A stretch of DNA of 6,449 bases from an uncultured Novosphingobium sp. (GTDB lineage: Bacteria > Pseudomonadota > Alphaproteobacteria > Sphingomonadales > Sphingomonadaceae). Shown here piece after piece: positions 1-5,831 of this stretch. The notes under the pieces are model-generated. The model did not search any database and was not told the DNA's origin. It saw only the letters and a program-made list of their open reading frames with translations. A program made the translations under genes and the position numbers. Each line of letters opens with the position of its first letter. The first letter of the stretch is position 1. Location of the stretch: positions 1-6,449 of the forward strand of contig CALCQB010000057.1 of NCBI GenBank assembly GCA_937897535.1, given 5' to 3'.

Positions 1-1461
1 CTGCTGCAGTCCGGCCTTGACCAGATAGTCGGTGACCACCTGGCTGCCGGGGGCGAGCGAGGTCTTGACCCACGGCTTTGGCTTCAGCCCCAGTTCGTCG
101 GCCTTCTTGGCGACGAGGCCGGCGGCAACCAGCACCCCGGGGTTGCTGGTGTTGGTGCAGCTGGTGATCGCGGCGATCATCACGTCGCCGTCGCCGACGG
201 TGAAGTCCTTGCCTTCGACCGGGACACGGGTGTTGGCCTTCTTGTAGGTTTCGGCCATGTCCTTCGCGAAGACATCGTCGACGTCGGGCAGCGAGACCCG
301 GTCCTGCGGACGCTTCGGCCCGGCCAGTGAGGGAACAACGGTCGACAGGTCAAGCTCGAGGGTCGAGGAGAAGATCGGTTCGACCGCCGGATTGATCCAG
401 AAGCCCTGCTCGCGGGCATAGGCTTCGACCAGCGCGATCTGGCTTTCCTCGCGGCCGGTCAGGCGCAGATAGTCGAGCGTCTTGTCGTCGATCCCGAAGA
501 AGCCACACGTGGCGCCATACTCAGGTGCCATGTTGGCCAGCGTCGCACGGTCGGCGAGCGACAGGCCGGCAAGGCCCGGGCCGTAATATTCGACGAACCG
601 GCCGACCACCCCGTGGGCGCGCAGCAGGTTGGTGGCGGTCAGCACCAGATCGGTCGCGGTCACGCCTTCCTTGAGCGTGCCGACCATCTTGAAACCGACC
701 ACTTCGGGGATCAGCATCGAGACCGGCTGGCCGAGCATCGCCGCTTCGGCCTCGATCCCGCCGACGCCCCAGCCGAGCACGCCCAAGCCGTTGATCATCG
801 TGGTGTGGCTGTCGGTCCCGACGCAGGTGTCGGGATAGGCCACGGTCACGCCGTTCTGGTCGGTGCTGGTCCAGACCGTCCGGGCGATATTCTCAAGATT
901 GACCTGGTGGCAGATCCCGGTGCCCGGCGGCACCGCGTAGAAGTTGTTGAGCGACTTGGAGCCCCACTTGAGGAAGTCATACCGCTCCATGTTGCGGTGG
1001 TATTCGATCTCGACGTTTTCCTCGAAAGCCTTGGGGTGGCCGAACTCGTCGACCATCACCGAGTGGTCGATCACCAGGTTGACCGGGACCAGCGGGTTGA
1101 TCTTGGAGGTATCGCCGCCCAGCGTGGCGATCGCATCGCGCATCGCCGCGAGATCGACCACGCAGGGCACCCCGGTGAAGTCCTGCAGCAGGACGCGGGC
1201 CGGGCGGTACTGGATCTCGTTGGCGGATTCGCGCGGGTTGGCCTGCCAGTCGACGATCGCCTTCACGTCGCCTTCGGAAACGGTGAAGCCGCCGTCCTCG
1301 AAGCGCAGCAGGTTTTCGAGCAGGACCTTCATGCTGAACGGCAGTCGCGAAATATCGCCGAACTTGGCAGCAGCCTTTTTCAGCGAGTAGTAAGCGTAGT
1401 CCTTGCCCCCGACCTTGAGCGTGGAGCGAGTGCCGAGCGTGTCCTGTCCGACCTGAGTCAT
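1..1461 (-). CDS. acnA: Aconitate hydratase A, N-terminal 487 residues (cut by window edge)
   Basis: Converts citrate to isocitrate via cis-aconitate in the TCA cycle, using a [4Fe-4S] cluster in the cytoplasm. The reading frame is open from the ATG at 1461 to base 1 with no stop, giving 487 codons of a family that usually runs to about 890 residues, so the C-terminal half lies outside the window. The protein begins MTQVGQDTLGTRSTLKVGG, typical of the AcnA/IRP1 class rather than AcnB. Visible hallmarks are a TDSHTTM motif (Asp217-Ser218-His219) and ITSCTNTSNP, with the first cluster-ligand cysteine at Cys435; the other two ligand cysteines would be in the missing part. The start is supported by a perfect AGGAGG at 1476-1471, nine bases upstream. 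No frameshift or internal stop is seen. The gene is divergent from the unknown gene at 1663. Family assignment is secure. Confidence 0.97.
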   Translation of the reverse strand, partial: MTQVGQDTLGTRSTLKVGGKDYAYYSLKKAAAKFGDISRLPFSMKVLLENLLRFEDGGFTVSEGDVKAIVDWQANPRESANEIQYRPARVLLQDFTGVPCVVDLAAMRDAIATLGGDTSKINPLVPVNLVIDHSVMVDEFGHPKAFEENVEIEYHRNMERYDFLKWGSKSLNNFYAVPPGTGICHQVNLENIARTVWTSTDQNGVTVAYPDTCVGTDSHTTMINGLGVLGWGVGGIEAEAAMLGQPVSMLIPEVVGFKMVGTLKEGVTATDLVLTATNLLRAHGVVGRFVEYYGPGLAGLSLADRATLANMAPEYGATCGFFGIDDKTLDYLRLTGREESQIALVEAYAREQGFWINPAVEPIFSSTLELDLSTVVPSLAGPKRPQDRVSLPDVDDVFAKDMAETYKKANTRVPVEGKDFTVGDGDVMIAAITSCTNTSNPGVLVAAGLVAKKADELGLKPKPWVKTSLAPGSQVVTDYLVKAGLQQ

Positions 1462-1470
1462 GCGTATTTG

Positions 1471-1476
1471 CCTCCT
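1471..1476 (-). promoter_or_regulatory. Ribosome binding site of acnA
   Basis: On the minus strand the sequence is AGGAGG, a perfect Shine-Dalgarno core, nine bases before the acnA ATG. It fixes the start codon at 1461. Confidence 0.85.
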
Positions 1477-1652
1477 GGATGTGGAGGCCCCGCCGCGCGC
1501 CTTCGCGGATGCAGCAGGACCGTCTGTCGGCGCCGCCGATGCGCGCGAATCCTCGGCGCGTCAAGGGCAGGTGGCCGTTTTCGAGCTCTGCTACGGGCAA
1601 ACATTTACGAAAATTCAAGGCCGGTCAGGCATCTTGCTGCTCAAAGCTGATC
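1477..1652. other. Divergent intergenic region between acnA and the 220-residue gene
   Basis: This gap must hold the promoters of both divergent genes. It contains an AT-richer patch at about 1598-1617 (aaacatttacgaaaattcaa) in an otherwise GC-rich stretch. Minus-strand TTGACG at 1564-1559 resembles a -35 box, but no good -10 lies 16-18 bases downstream. I see no clear inverted repeat, riboswitch or terminator, and I do not assign a specific promoter. Confidence 0.4.
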
Positions 1653-1660
1653 GGAGGGGG
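1653..1660 (+). promoter_or_regulatory. Ribosome binding site of the 220-residue gene
   Basis: GGAGGGGG ends two bases before the ATG at 1663, with its GGAGG core five bases away. It is strong support for that start. Confidence 0.75.
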
Positions 1661-1662
1661 AA

Positions 1663-2325
1663 ATGCAGCACAGGACATTTGGCAAGCGTGTGGTGAACCC
1701 GCCCGCATATGCGTATGGGCAAACGCCGGTCCGGGCCGACACTATGGCCGTTTGGGACGGAGTGCAGCAGGCCGGTCTCGATCCGGACACTCAAGCATCC
1801 GAGGGACTGACGCCAGAGCGCGCCCGCGCCATGGAAGATGCTGCGACAGCGCAGCTGGATGCGCTGGTCGGCAAGGTCAACGCCCACATTCCCGGCGTCA
1901 CGGTGATCCCGTGGGCGATTATTCCGGGGTCGGTTTGGGAGGGTCCCAATGCGGAACTGCTGATTAGCACCGATTTCATGCCAAGCTCGCCCTGGAACAA
2001 CATGTTGCTGCCTGCCGATCCGCAATCGGCCGAATTCCTGGGCTTGCCCGAGCATCCCCGCACTGCGATTCACGGCCTCCACGAGAACCTGTCCGGCCTG
2101 ATCGACCAATTGCGCGACGAGCGCCGCGATCAGATCGAAGCCTGCAAGGCAGCCCTGCCGCGCGCGGGCTGGTCCGCAATCGAGCAGTTCGAGACCTACA
2201 AGAATGACCGCTTTCAGAAGCTGTTCGCACTCGCCCGCCATGTGTCGGGTTCGGTCTTTGGCGACGCGGTCTGCGCGCGTCATGACGAACTGTTCGGGAT
2301 CGGCCTGTCGGAAGTGACGGGTTAA
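1663..2325 (+). CDS. Hypothetical protein, 220 residues, family not recognised
   Basis: I do not recognise this protein. It is predicted soluble: no signal peptide and no hydrophobic stretch long enough for a membrane helix. It begins MQHRTFGKRVVNPPAYAYG, has a Pro/Ala-rich N-terminus, and a central hydrophobic stretch around residues 74-105 (HIPGVTVIPWAIIPGSVW then ELLISTDF). The C-terminal half is charged and probably helical, with acidic/basic runs near DQLRDERRDQIEACK and two cysteines (about 160 and 204). The ATG at 1663 follows GGAGGGGG (1653-1660), an excellent ribosome binding site, and codon use matches the neighbours, so it is very likely a real gene. It is divergent from acnA and convergent with the transporter downstream; its TAA shares the TTAA at 2322-2325 with that gene's stop. 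No function can be assigned from sequence. Confidence 0.85.
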   Translation: MQHRTFGKRVVNPPAYAYGQTPVRADTMAVWDGVQQAGLDPDTQASEGLTPERARAMEDAATAQLDALVGKVNAHIPGVTVIPWAIIPGSVWEGPNAELLISTDFMPSSPWNNMLLPADPQSAEFLGLPEHPRTAIHGLHENLSGLIDQLRDERRDQIEACKAALPRAGWSAIEQFETYKNDRFQKLFALARHVSGSVFGDAVCARHDELFGIGLSEVTG

Positions 2326-3218
2326 AGCGCGGTCTGTTCGGTGGGCTTTCTTGCCGCGATCAGGCAGCCGGCCACGATCAGCACCGCCCCGGCAATCGTC
2401 GGCCAGGTCACCGCTTCGTCGAACATCCACCAGCCGACCAGCGCGGCCCAGATGAACGCAGTATATTCGATCGGCAGCAGCGCCTGGGCCTCGGCCCGGC
2501 CATAGCCCCACGAGATGATCATCAGGCTGATCATCGCCAGCACCGCCCCGCTCGCGATCAAGGCCAGTGCGGCGGGATCAGGCCAGACCAGCAGCCACGG
2601 CGACAGCAGCCCCAGGAAGATCCCGACCCAGACGGTCTGGAACAGCGCGACCTCGACCGGACCGGCCAGCAGTGCCTGCTTGCGCTGGAGGATCAGGTTG
2701 AAGGCATAGAGCACGGCGGAAAACAGGATCGCGCCGATCCCCCAGGCGGCCATCGGGCCCTGGCTTTCCGAACCCATCCGCGCGGCCGCAATCACCCCCA
2801 CTCCGGCCAGCCCGAGCACCGAAGCGATGATCGCGCCGCGCCCGATCTGTTCGCCCAGCAGCACGGCGGCCAGGTACAGCGCGATCAGCGGGGCGATGAA
2901 CGACAGCGCGATCGCTTCGGCCAGCGGCAGGTGGATCAGGCCCCAGAAGAAGCTGGTTGCCATCGCGCCGCTGACCGCGCCGCGCAGCCCGTGGAGCTTC
3001 ATCGCCCCCCGGTCCGGCCAGGCCCCACCGCGTCCCTTCCACAGCGGGGCCATGATCGCGGTGCCGATCAGCGAGCGCACCAGCATCGCCGAATAAGCCC
3101 CGACCGCGAGCGCCGCGCCCTTCATCAATCCGTCCATCACGCTGAACAGCGCGATCCCCAGCACCACCGCGGCAAACGGCGCGGCGTGATGTTCGCGGGT
3201 CAGTTCGGTGCGGCGCAA
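2322..3218 (-). CDS. DMT superfamily transporter with two EamA domains
   Basis: Inner-membrane permease of the drug/metabolite transporter superfamily, about 298 residues, the usual length for ten-helix two-EamA proteins. Starting from the TTG, about ten hydrophobic segments are visible, from AAVVLGIALFSVMDG to the last, AGAVLIVAGCLIA. The first repeat ends in LSFIAPLIALYLAAVLLGE, and the second has the matching IEYTAFIWAALVGWWMFDE; these paired motifs are typical of EamA repeats. The frame stays open upstream to 3380, but that extension is Arg/Pro/Ser-rich, unlike a transporter, and crosses the start of the divergent gene at 3350. I therefore place the start at TTG 3218-3216, where AGGGAG lies seven to eight bases upstream. 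A weak minus-strand promoter candidate is TTGCCC (3267-3262), 17 bases, TACCGC (3244-3239). The substrate cannot be told from sequence; metabolite efflux is common in this family. Confidence 0.9.
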   Translation of the reverse strand: MRRTELTREHHAAPFAAVVLGIALFSVMDGLMKGAALAVGAYSAMLVRSLIGTAIMAPLWKGRGGAWPDRGAMKLHGLRGAVSGAMATSFFWGLIHLPLAEAIALSFIAPLIALYLAAVLLGEQIGRGAIIASVLGLAGVGVIAAARMGSESQGPMAAWGIGAILFSAVLYAFNLILQRKQALLAGPVEVALFQTVWVGIFLGLLSPWLLVWPDPAALALIASGAVLAMISLMIISWGYGRAEAQALLPIEYTAFIWAALVGWWMFDEAVTWPTIAGAVLIVAGCLIAARKPTEQTAL

Positions 3219-3224
3219 AGCGGG

Positions 3225-3231
3225 TCTCCCT
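3225..3231 (-). promoter_or_regulatory. Ribosome binding site that decides the TTG start of the DMT transporter
   Basis: Minus-strand AGGGAGA lies immediately upstream, with GGGAG seven bases before TTG 3218. No ATG or GTG is equally well placed in this frame before the first membrane helix, so this site argues for the rare TTG start. Confidence 0.6.
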
Positions 3232-3284
3232 GCGCTGCGCGGTAGGCGAGGGGTGGGCCAAGGGCAAGCCGATCGCACCAGCAA

Positions 3285-3300
3285 CCAAACTCCCGTTTGG
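3285..3300. repeat. Inverted repeat 1, CCAAAC-tccc-GTTTGG
   Basis: A perfect 6-bp inverted repeat with a 4-base centre. It lies in the divergent region between the DMT transporter and the cytochrome b gene. The right arm overlaps the proposed -35 hexamer of the cytochrome promoter. It is the upstream member of a pair of same-sized palindromes and could be an operator half of a dimeric regulator's binding site (inference). Confidence 0.6.
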
Positions 3301-3325
3301 CGCGAGCCCGATTGCGGGCTAGGTT
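3297..3325 (+). promoter_or_regulatory. Candidate sigma-70-type promoter for the cytochrome b/Mo-enzyme operon
   Basis: TTGGCG (3297-3302) and TAGGTT (3320-3325) are separated by exactly 17 bases. They match the TTGACA and TATAAT consensus at 3-4 positions each. Transcription would start near 3332, leaving a leader of about 18 bases before the ATG at 3350. The two inverted repeats lie on and between the boxes, so the promoter may be controlled there. It is predicted by eye only. Confidence 0.45.
3305..3320. repeat. Inverted repeat 2, AGCCCG-attg-CGGGCT
   Basis: A second perfect 6-bp inverted repeat with a 4-base centre, four bases after the first, so the two dyad centres are 20 bp apart (about two helical turns). 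It fills the spacer of the proposed promoter and its last base is the first base of the -10. The arm sequence differs from repeat 1, so they are alike in geometry, not in sequence. Confidence 0.6.
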
Positions 3326-3349
3326 CGCACAGGAACAGACAAGGCAGCG

Positions 3350-4120
3350 ATGACACAGCAAACCGACCCGGCCGAATCACCCGCTCCGCCCACCGGCGGC
3401 GATCTGGTGCGCCGCCACGGGCTGGTGACGCGGGTCTGGCACTGGCTCAACGCGCTGGTCGTCGTCATCATGCTGATGAGCGGGTTGATGATCTTCAATG
3501 CCCATCCGCGGCTCTACTGGGGGCATTACGGAGCCAACGCCGATCCGGCCTGGCTCGACCTGGAAAAGGTCAACCGCGGGATTCCGTTCCCGGGCTGGAT
3601 CACGATCCCTTCGGACTACAGCCTGGCCGACGCGCGGTTGTGGCATCTGGCTTTCGCCTGGCTGCTGGCCACGGCGTTGATCGGCTATCTGCTCTGGGCG
3701 CTGCTGTCGGGCCGGTTGCGGCGCGAGCTTGCCCCGCGTCTGGCCGAACTTGCCCCGCGGCATGTCTGGCACGACATCCGCCAGCACGCCCGGTTGCGGT
3801 TTCCGACCGGCGCGGCGGCGCTGCGTTACAACGTGCTGCAGAAACTGGCCTACAGCGCGGTGCTGCTGGTGCTGCTGCCGGGGATCGTGCTGACTGGCCT
3901 CGGCATGTCGCCGGGCATGGATGCGGCCTGGCCGTGGCTGGTCGATCTCTTCGGTGGCCGCCAGTCGGCCCGCTCGCTGCATTTTCTGTGCGCCTTCGCG
4001 CTGGTCGGGTTCTTTGTGGTTCACATCGCGATGGTGGTGCTGGCCGGGCCGCTCAACGAACTGCGCGCGATCATCACCGGCTGGTACCGCCTGCCACCCG
4101 AACGCGAGGACCAGCCATGA
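3350..4120 (+). CDS. Cytochrome b/b6 domain membrane protein (b-type, di-haem)
   Basis: Inner-membrane cytochrome b of the broad cytochrome b561 / Ni-Fe-hydrogenase b-subunit type, 256 residues. It likely exchanges electrons between the quinone pool and the periplasmic molybdenum enzyme encoded next. Four hydrophobic segments lie at about 33-50, 99-119, 166-186 and 210-232. Candidate haem-ligand histidines sit in helices: His31 (RVWHWLN), His99 (LWHLAF), His211 (SLHFLC) and His225 (VVHIAM). The His211/His225 pair, 14 apart in the last helix, resembles the formate dehydrogenase gamma/hydrogenase cytochrome pattern. A loop of about 45 residues between helices 1 and 2 (YWGHYGANADPAW onward) is typical of thiosulfate-reductase-like cytochromes. 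It is not MsrQ, which belongs to the ferric-reductase-like family. The start has a modest AAGG at 3341-3344. Its stop overlaps the next gene's start (ATGA), indicating translational coupling. Confidence 0.88.
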   Translation: MTQQTDPAESPAPPTGGDLVRRHGLVTRVWHWLNALVVVIMLMSGLMIFNAHPRLYWGHYGANADPAWLDLEKVNRGIPFPGWITIPSDYSLADARLWHLAFAWLLATALIGYLLWALLSGRLRRELAPRLAELAPRHVWHDIRQHARLRFPTGAAALRYNVLQKLAYSAVLLVLLPGIVLTGLGMSPGMDAAWPWLVDLFGGRQSARSLHFLCAFALVGFFVVHIAMVVLAGPLNELRAIITGWYRLPPEREDQP

Positions 4121-4872
4121 CCCTGTCGCGCCGCAAGCTGATCGGGATCGGTGCAGCCGGTGCGGGCGGACTGCTGCTGGGCGGGTGCGACCGGCTTAAC
4201 GACAGCCCTGGGTTCCGGCAGGGTCTGGCCAGCGCCGAGGGGCTGACGCTGCGGGCGCAGCGGCTGCTGATGGGCGATGCCCTCGCGCGGGAGTTTTCGG
4301 AACGGGAGATGTCGCCCAGCTTCCGGGTCAACGGCAATGCCCGCGTCGAAGACAGCGGCTATCGCCGCGCGCTGGCCTCCGGGTTCGCTGGCTGGACGCT
4401 CAAGGTTGACGGGCTGGTCCAGCGCCCGCTGGCCTTCAGCCTTGAGGCGCTGAAGGCCCTGCCGCAGCGCCGCCAGATCACCCGCCACGATTGCGTCGAG
4501 GGCTGGAGTGCGATCGGCCAGTGGCAGGGGCCGCAGCTCGGGCCGATCCTTGCCGCTGCCGGTCTGCTCCCCGATGCCCGCTACGTGGTGTTCCACTGCG
4601 CCGACCGGTTTGGCGAGACCCCCTATTACGAATCGATCGACCTGATCGATGCGTTCCACCCGCAGACGATCCTCGCCTGGGCGATGAACGGGGCGCCGCT
4701 GTCCGAAGGGCACGGCGCGCCGCTGCGGCTGCGGGTCGAACGCCAGCTTGGCTACAAGCAAGCCAAGTTCGTGATGCGGATCGAACTGCGCGCCACCCTG
4801 GCCGGCCTGTACGGCGGCAAGGGCGGCTACTGGGAAGATCACTCCGGCTACCAGTGGTACGCCGGGATTTAA
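4117..4872 (+). CDS. Molybdopterin-dependent oxidoreductase, SUOX/MsrP-like fold, Tat lipoprotein
   Basis: Predicted periplasmic molybdenum enzyme of 251 residues with a sulfite-oxidase-type (Oxidored_molyb) domain. The N-terminus MTLSRRKLIGIG is a twin-arginine (Tat) signal, followed by a hydrophobic Gly/Ala/Leu run and a lipobox-like LGGC with Cys24. Tat export fits a folded cofactor protein, and Cys24 suggests lipid attachment; Asp25 at +2 would favour inner-membrane retention by the E. coli rule. HDCVEGW (Cys126) matches the family's conserved cysteine that ligates molybdenum, and DRFGETPYYESIDL and HGAPLRLRVERQLGYK match the cofactor-binding parts. It lacks the C-terminal dimerisation domain of eukaryotic sulfite oxidase, as in MsrP/YedY-like proteins. 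The ATG lies within ATGA shared with the cytochrome b stop, so the two are an operon and probably a complex. The substrate is unknown; sulfoxide, sulfite or another oxo acid are possibilities. Confidence 0.9.
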   Translation: MTLSRRKLIGIGAAGAGGLLLGGCDRLNDSPGFRQGLASAEGLTLRAQRLLMGDALAREFSEREMSPSFRVNGNARVEDSGYRRALASGFAGWTLKVDGLVQRPLAFSLEALKALPQRRQITRHDCVEGWSAIGQWQGPQLGPILAAAGLLPDARYVVFHCADRFGETPYYESIDLIDAFHPQTILAWAMNGAPLSEGHGAPLRLRVERQLGYKQAKFVMRIELRATLAGLYGGKGGYWEDHSGYQWYAGI

Positions 4873-4884
4873 TCTTCTGCGCTA

Positions 4885-4903
4885 CCCTCCCCGGCGGGGA
4901 GGG
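4885..4903. terminator. GC-rich hairpin between convergent genes
   Basis: CCCTCCCC (4885-4892), loop GGC, then GGGGAGGG (4896-4903): a perfect 8-bp stem. It lies in the 39-bp gap between the stop of the Mo enzyme and the stop of the ABM protein, where it could end transcription from both sides. No run of T follows on either strand, so it is not a classic intrinsic terminator. It may instead be a dispersed palindromic element of the kind common in alphaproteobacterial gaps. Confidence 0.5.
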
Positions 4904-4911
4904 GCTATCAC

Positions 4912-5214
4912 CTACATCAGCTTGCGGACTTCCTCGGCGGAATAGAGCCTGAGGTCGGCTCCTTCGAGCTTCACGCTGCCCATCGCCGCGTTGAACGCCG
5001 CCATGTGCGCGCTGGCCATGTGCGCGCCCATCGCCGCCTCGCTGGCCCAGCGTTCGGAAATCCGGATCAGGTCGGGATTGGCGATATCCCGCGCGAAGGA
5101 ATAATGGATGCAGCCATCTTCCTGATTGGTTGCAGCGACCATGGCGAGGGCCTGGTCGGTAACCTTGTCGAACTCGCCGGTCGCCAGCTTGATCCAGCCT
5201 TCAATCAGAAACAT
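4912..5214 (-). CDS. ABM-fold (antibiotic biosynthesis monooxygenase-like, YgiN-type) protein
   Basis: Small cytoplasmic ferredoxin-like alpha/beta-barrel protein of 100 residues, the usual length for the ABM family, which includes quinol oxygenases and haem-degrading enzymes as well as many proteins of unknown role. It begins MFLIEGWIKLATGEFDKV, with a central strand-loop (DGCIHYSFARD) and the family pattern ISERWASEAAMGAHMASAHM, in which Trp56, His65 and His70 are the typically conserved residues. No signal peptide. The start at 5214 is preferred over the upstream ATG at 5259 because the upstream 15 residues are atypical, that start falls in the neighbouring nuclease gene, and AGGGAG (5226-5221) lies six bases before 5214. 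Same strand as the nucleases and 35 bases after the second one, so possibly in their operon. The substrate is unknown. Confidence 0.87.
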   Translation of the reverse strand: MFLIEGWIKLATGEFDKVTDQALAMVAATNQEDGCIHYSFARDIANPDLIRISERWASEAAMGAHMASAHMAAFNAAMGSVKLEGADLRLYSAEEVRKLM

Positions 5215-5220
5215 CGCGCT

Positions 5221-5226
5221 CTCCCT
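5221..5226 (-). promoter_or_regulatory. Ribosome binding site of the ABM-fold gene
   Basis: Minus-strand AGGGAG lies six bases before the ATG at 5214 and decides that start over the in-frame ATG at 5259. Confidence 0.7.
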
Positions 5227-5236
5227 TGTGTGATTC

Positions 5237-5254
5237 GTTAACCGCGCGATTAAC
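5237..5254. repeat. Imperfect palindrome GTTAA...TTAAC before the ABM-fold gene
   Basis: Eighteen bases with GTTAA at one end, TTAAC at the other, a CGCG centre, and one mismatched pair (C5242 against A5249). It covers the stop codon of the upstream nuclease and sits about 23-40 bases before the ABM-gene start. It stands out as AT-rich dyad arms in GC-rich DNA. It could be an operator or promoter-associated site (inference). Confidence 0.45.
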
Positions 5255-5810
5255 ACCACGGAAAGCGGGGCCCGCGCAAGTAGGGGCGGACCGATTTCGA
5301 TGCGACCAGATCGTCGCCGATCGACTGGACCGTGCCATCGGCCCGCACGCGAACGAGGTTATGGAGTTCGCGGCCATATTCATCCCGCACCGCCGGATCG
5401 GGTCCAGTCAGGAAGAACGGCCCCTGGTTGAGCAGCGCCAGCAGCGCGGTCCGGGCAGCCTCGCCCTGGGCCTGCTCGGCCGGACAGCGCGCGGGGTGCA
5501 GTTCGGGCGCGTCGATCCCGATGATCCGGATATGGCGCGGGCCGATCAGGATCGTGTCGCCATCGGGCGCGCAGGCACCCGATCCGCCTTGCCCGCAAGC
5601 GACGAACCGCGCGGCGATCCGCTCGCTATCGGCGCGCGGCGGTTCGGGAGCGGGCGGGCCAGCGAGGTAACGCCAGGCCACTGCGACCACCAGCGCCGCA
5701 CCCAGCCACCACTTCAGCGCGGCCCAGAATCCGGCCCAGCGCGAGCGCCCCTGCCAGCGATGCGTCGGCAGGACGCGCCCGTATCCCTTGCTGCGACGAG
5801 GCCAGACCAT
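5250..5810 (-). CDS. Thermonuclease-family (SNase-like) protein with N-terminal membrane anchor
   Basis: Calcium-dependent staphylococcal-nuclease-type fold, 186 residues. A basic N-terminus (MVWPRRSKGYGR) leads into one hydrophobic segment at about 29-50 (WAALKWWLGAALVVAVAW), a signal anchor placing the nuclease domain outside the cytoplasm. A Pro-rich linker follows, then the domain from about residue 66. Residues aligning with the S. aureus catalytic set are present: Asp85 in DGDT (Asp21), Arg95 (Arg35), Asp100 and Glu103 in IGIDAPEL (Asp40, Glu43), and Arg147 in EYGREL (Arg87). The protein ends RPYLRGPRFPWC, a common C-terminus for these nucleases. It is a paralogue of the gene 21 bases upstream: both encode LLALLN from an identical 18-base stretch (5427-5444 and 6006-6023) and share CxAEQAxG and GPF motifs. 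No strong ribosome binding site is seen. It likely degrades DNA or RNA. Confidence 0.88.
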   Translation of the reverse strand: MVWPRRSKGYGRVLPTHRWQGRSRWAGFWAALKWWLGAALVVAVAWRYLAGPPAPEPPRADSERIAARFVACGQGGSGACAPDGDTILIGPRHIRIIGIDAPELHPARCPAEQAQGEAARTALLALLNQGPFFLTGPDPAVRDEYGRELHNLVRVRADGTVQSIGDDLVASKSVRPYLRGPRFPWC

Positions 5811-5831
5811 CGCTCGCCGGTAAGGCCTTGG

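Noticed and set aside
613..1650. Long plus-strand open frame (345 codons) opposite acnA
   Set aside because: It is antisense to a perfectly conserved aconitase frame. Its His/Asp/Arg/Gly-rich translation is the usual GC-rich shadow, with no family resemblance.
1615..2511. 298-codon minus-strand frame opposite the 220-residue gene
   Set aside because: It overlaps the end of the DMT transporter and the whole opposite gene. It has no good ribosome binding site and a shadow-like composition.
3377..4024. 215-codon minus frame opposite cytochrome b
   Set aside because: Gln/Arg/Pro-rich shadow of a clearly conserved membrane protein gene.
3208..4116. Extension of the Mo-enzyme frame upstream to 3208, suggesting a fused 554-residue protein
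   Set aside because: The upstream part is out of frame with the real cytochrome b and is low-complexity. The ATG at 4117 begins a proper Tat signal.
3350..4120. Calling the cytochrome b MsrQ
   Set aside because: The helix and histidine pattern fits the b561/hydrogenase cytochrome type, not the ferric-reductase-like MsrQ.
4021..4842. 273-codon minus frame opposite the Mo enzyme
   Set aside because: Antisense shadow; the sense frame has Tat signal, lipobox and the conserved HDCVEGW motif.
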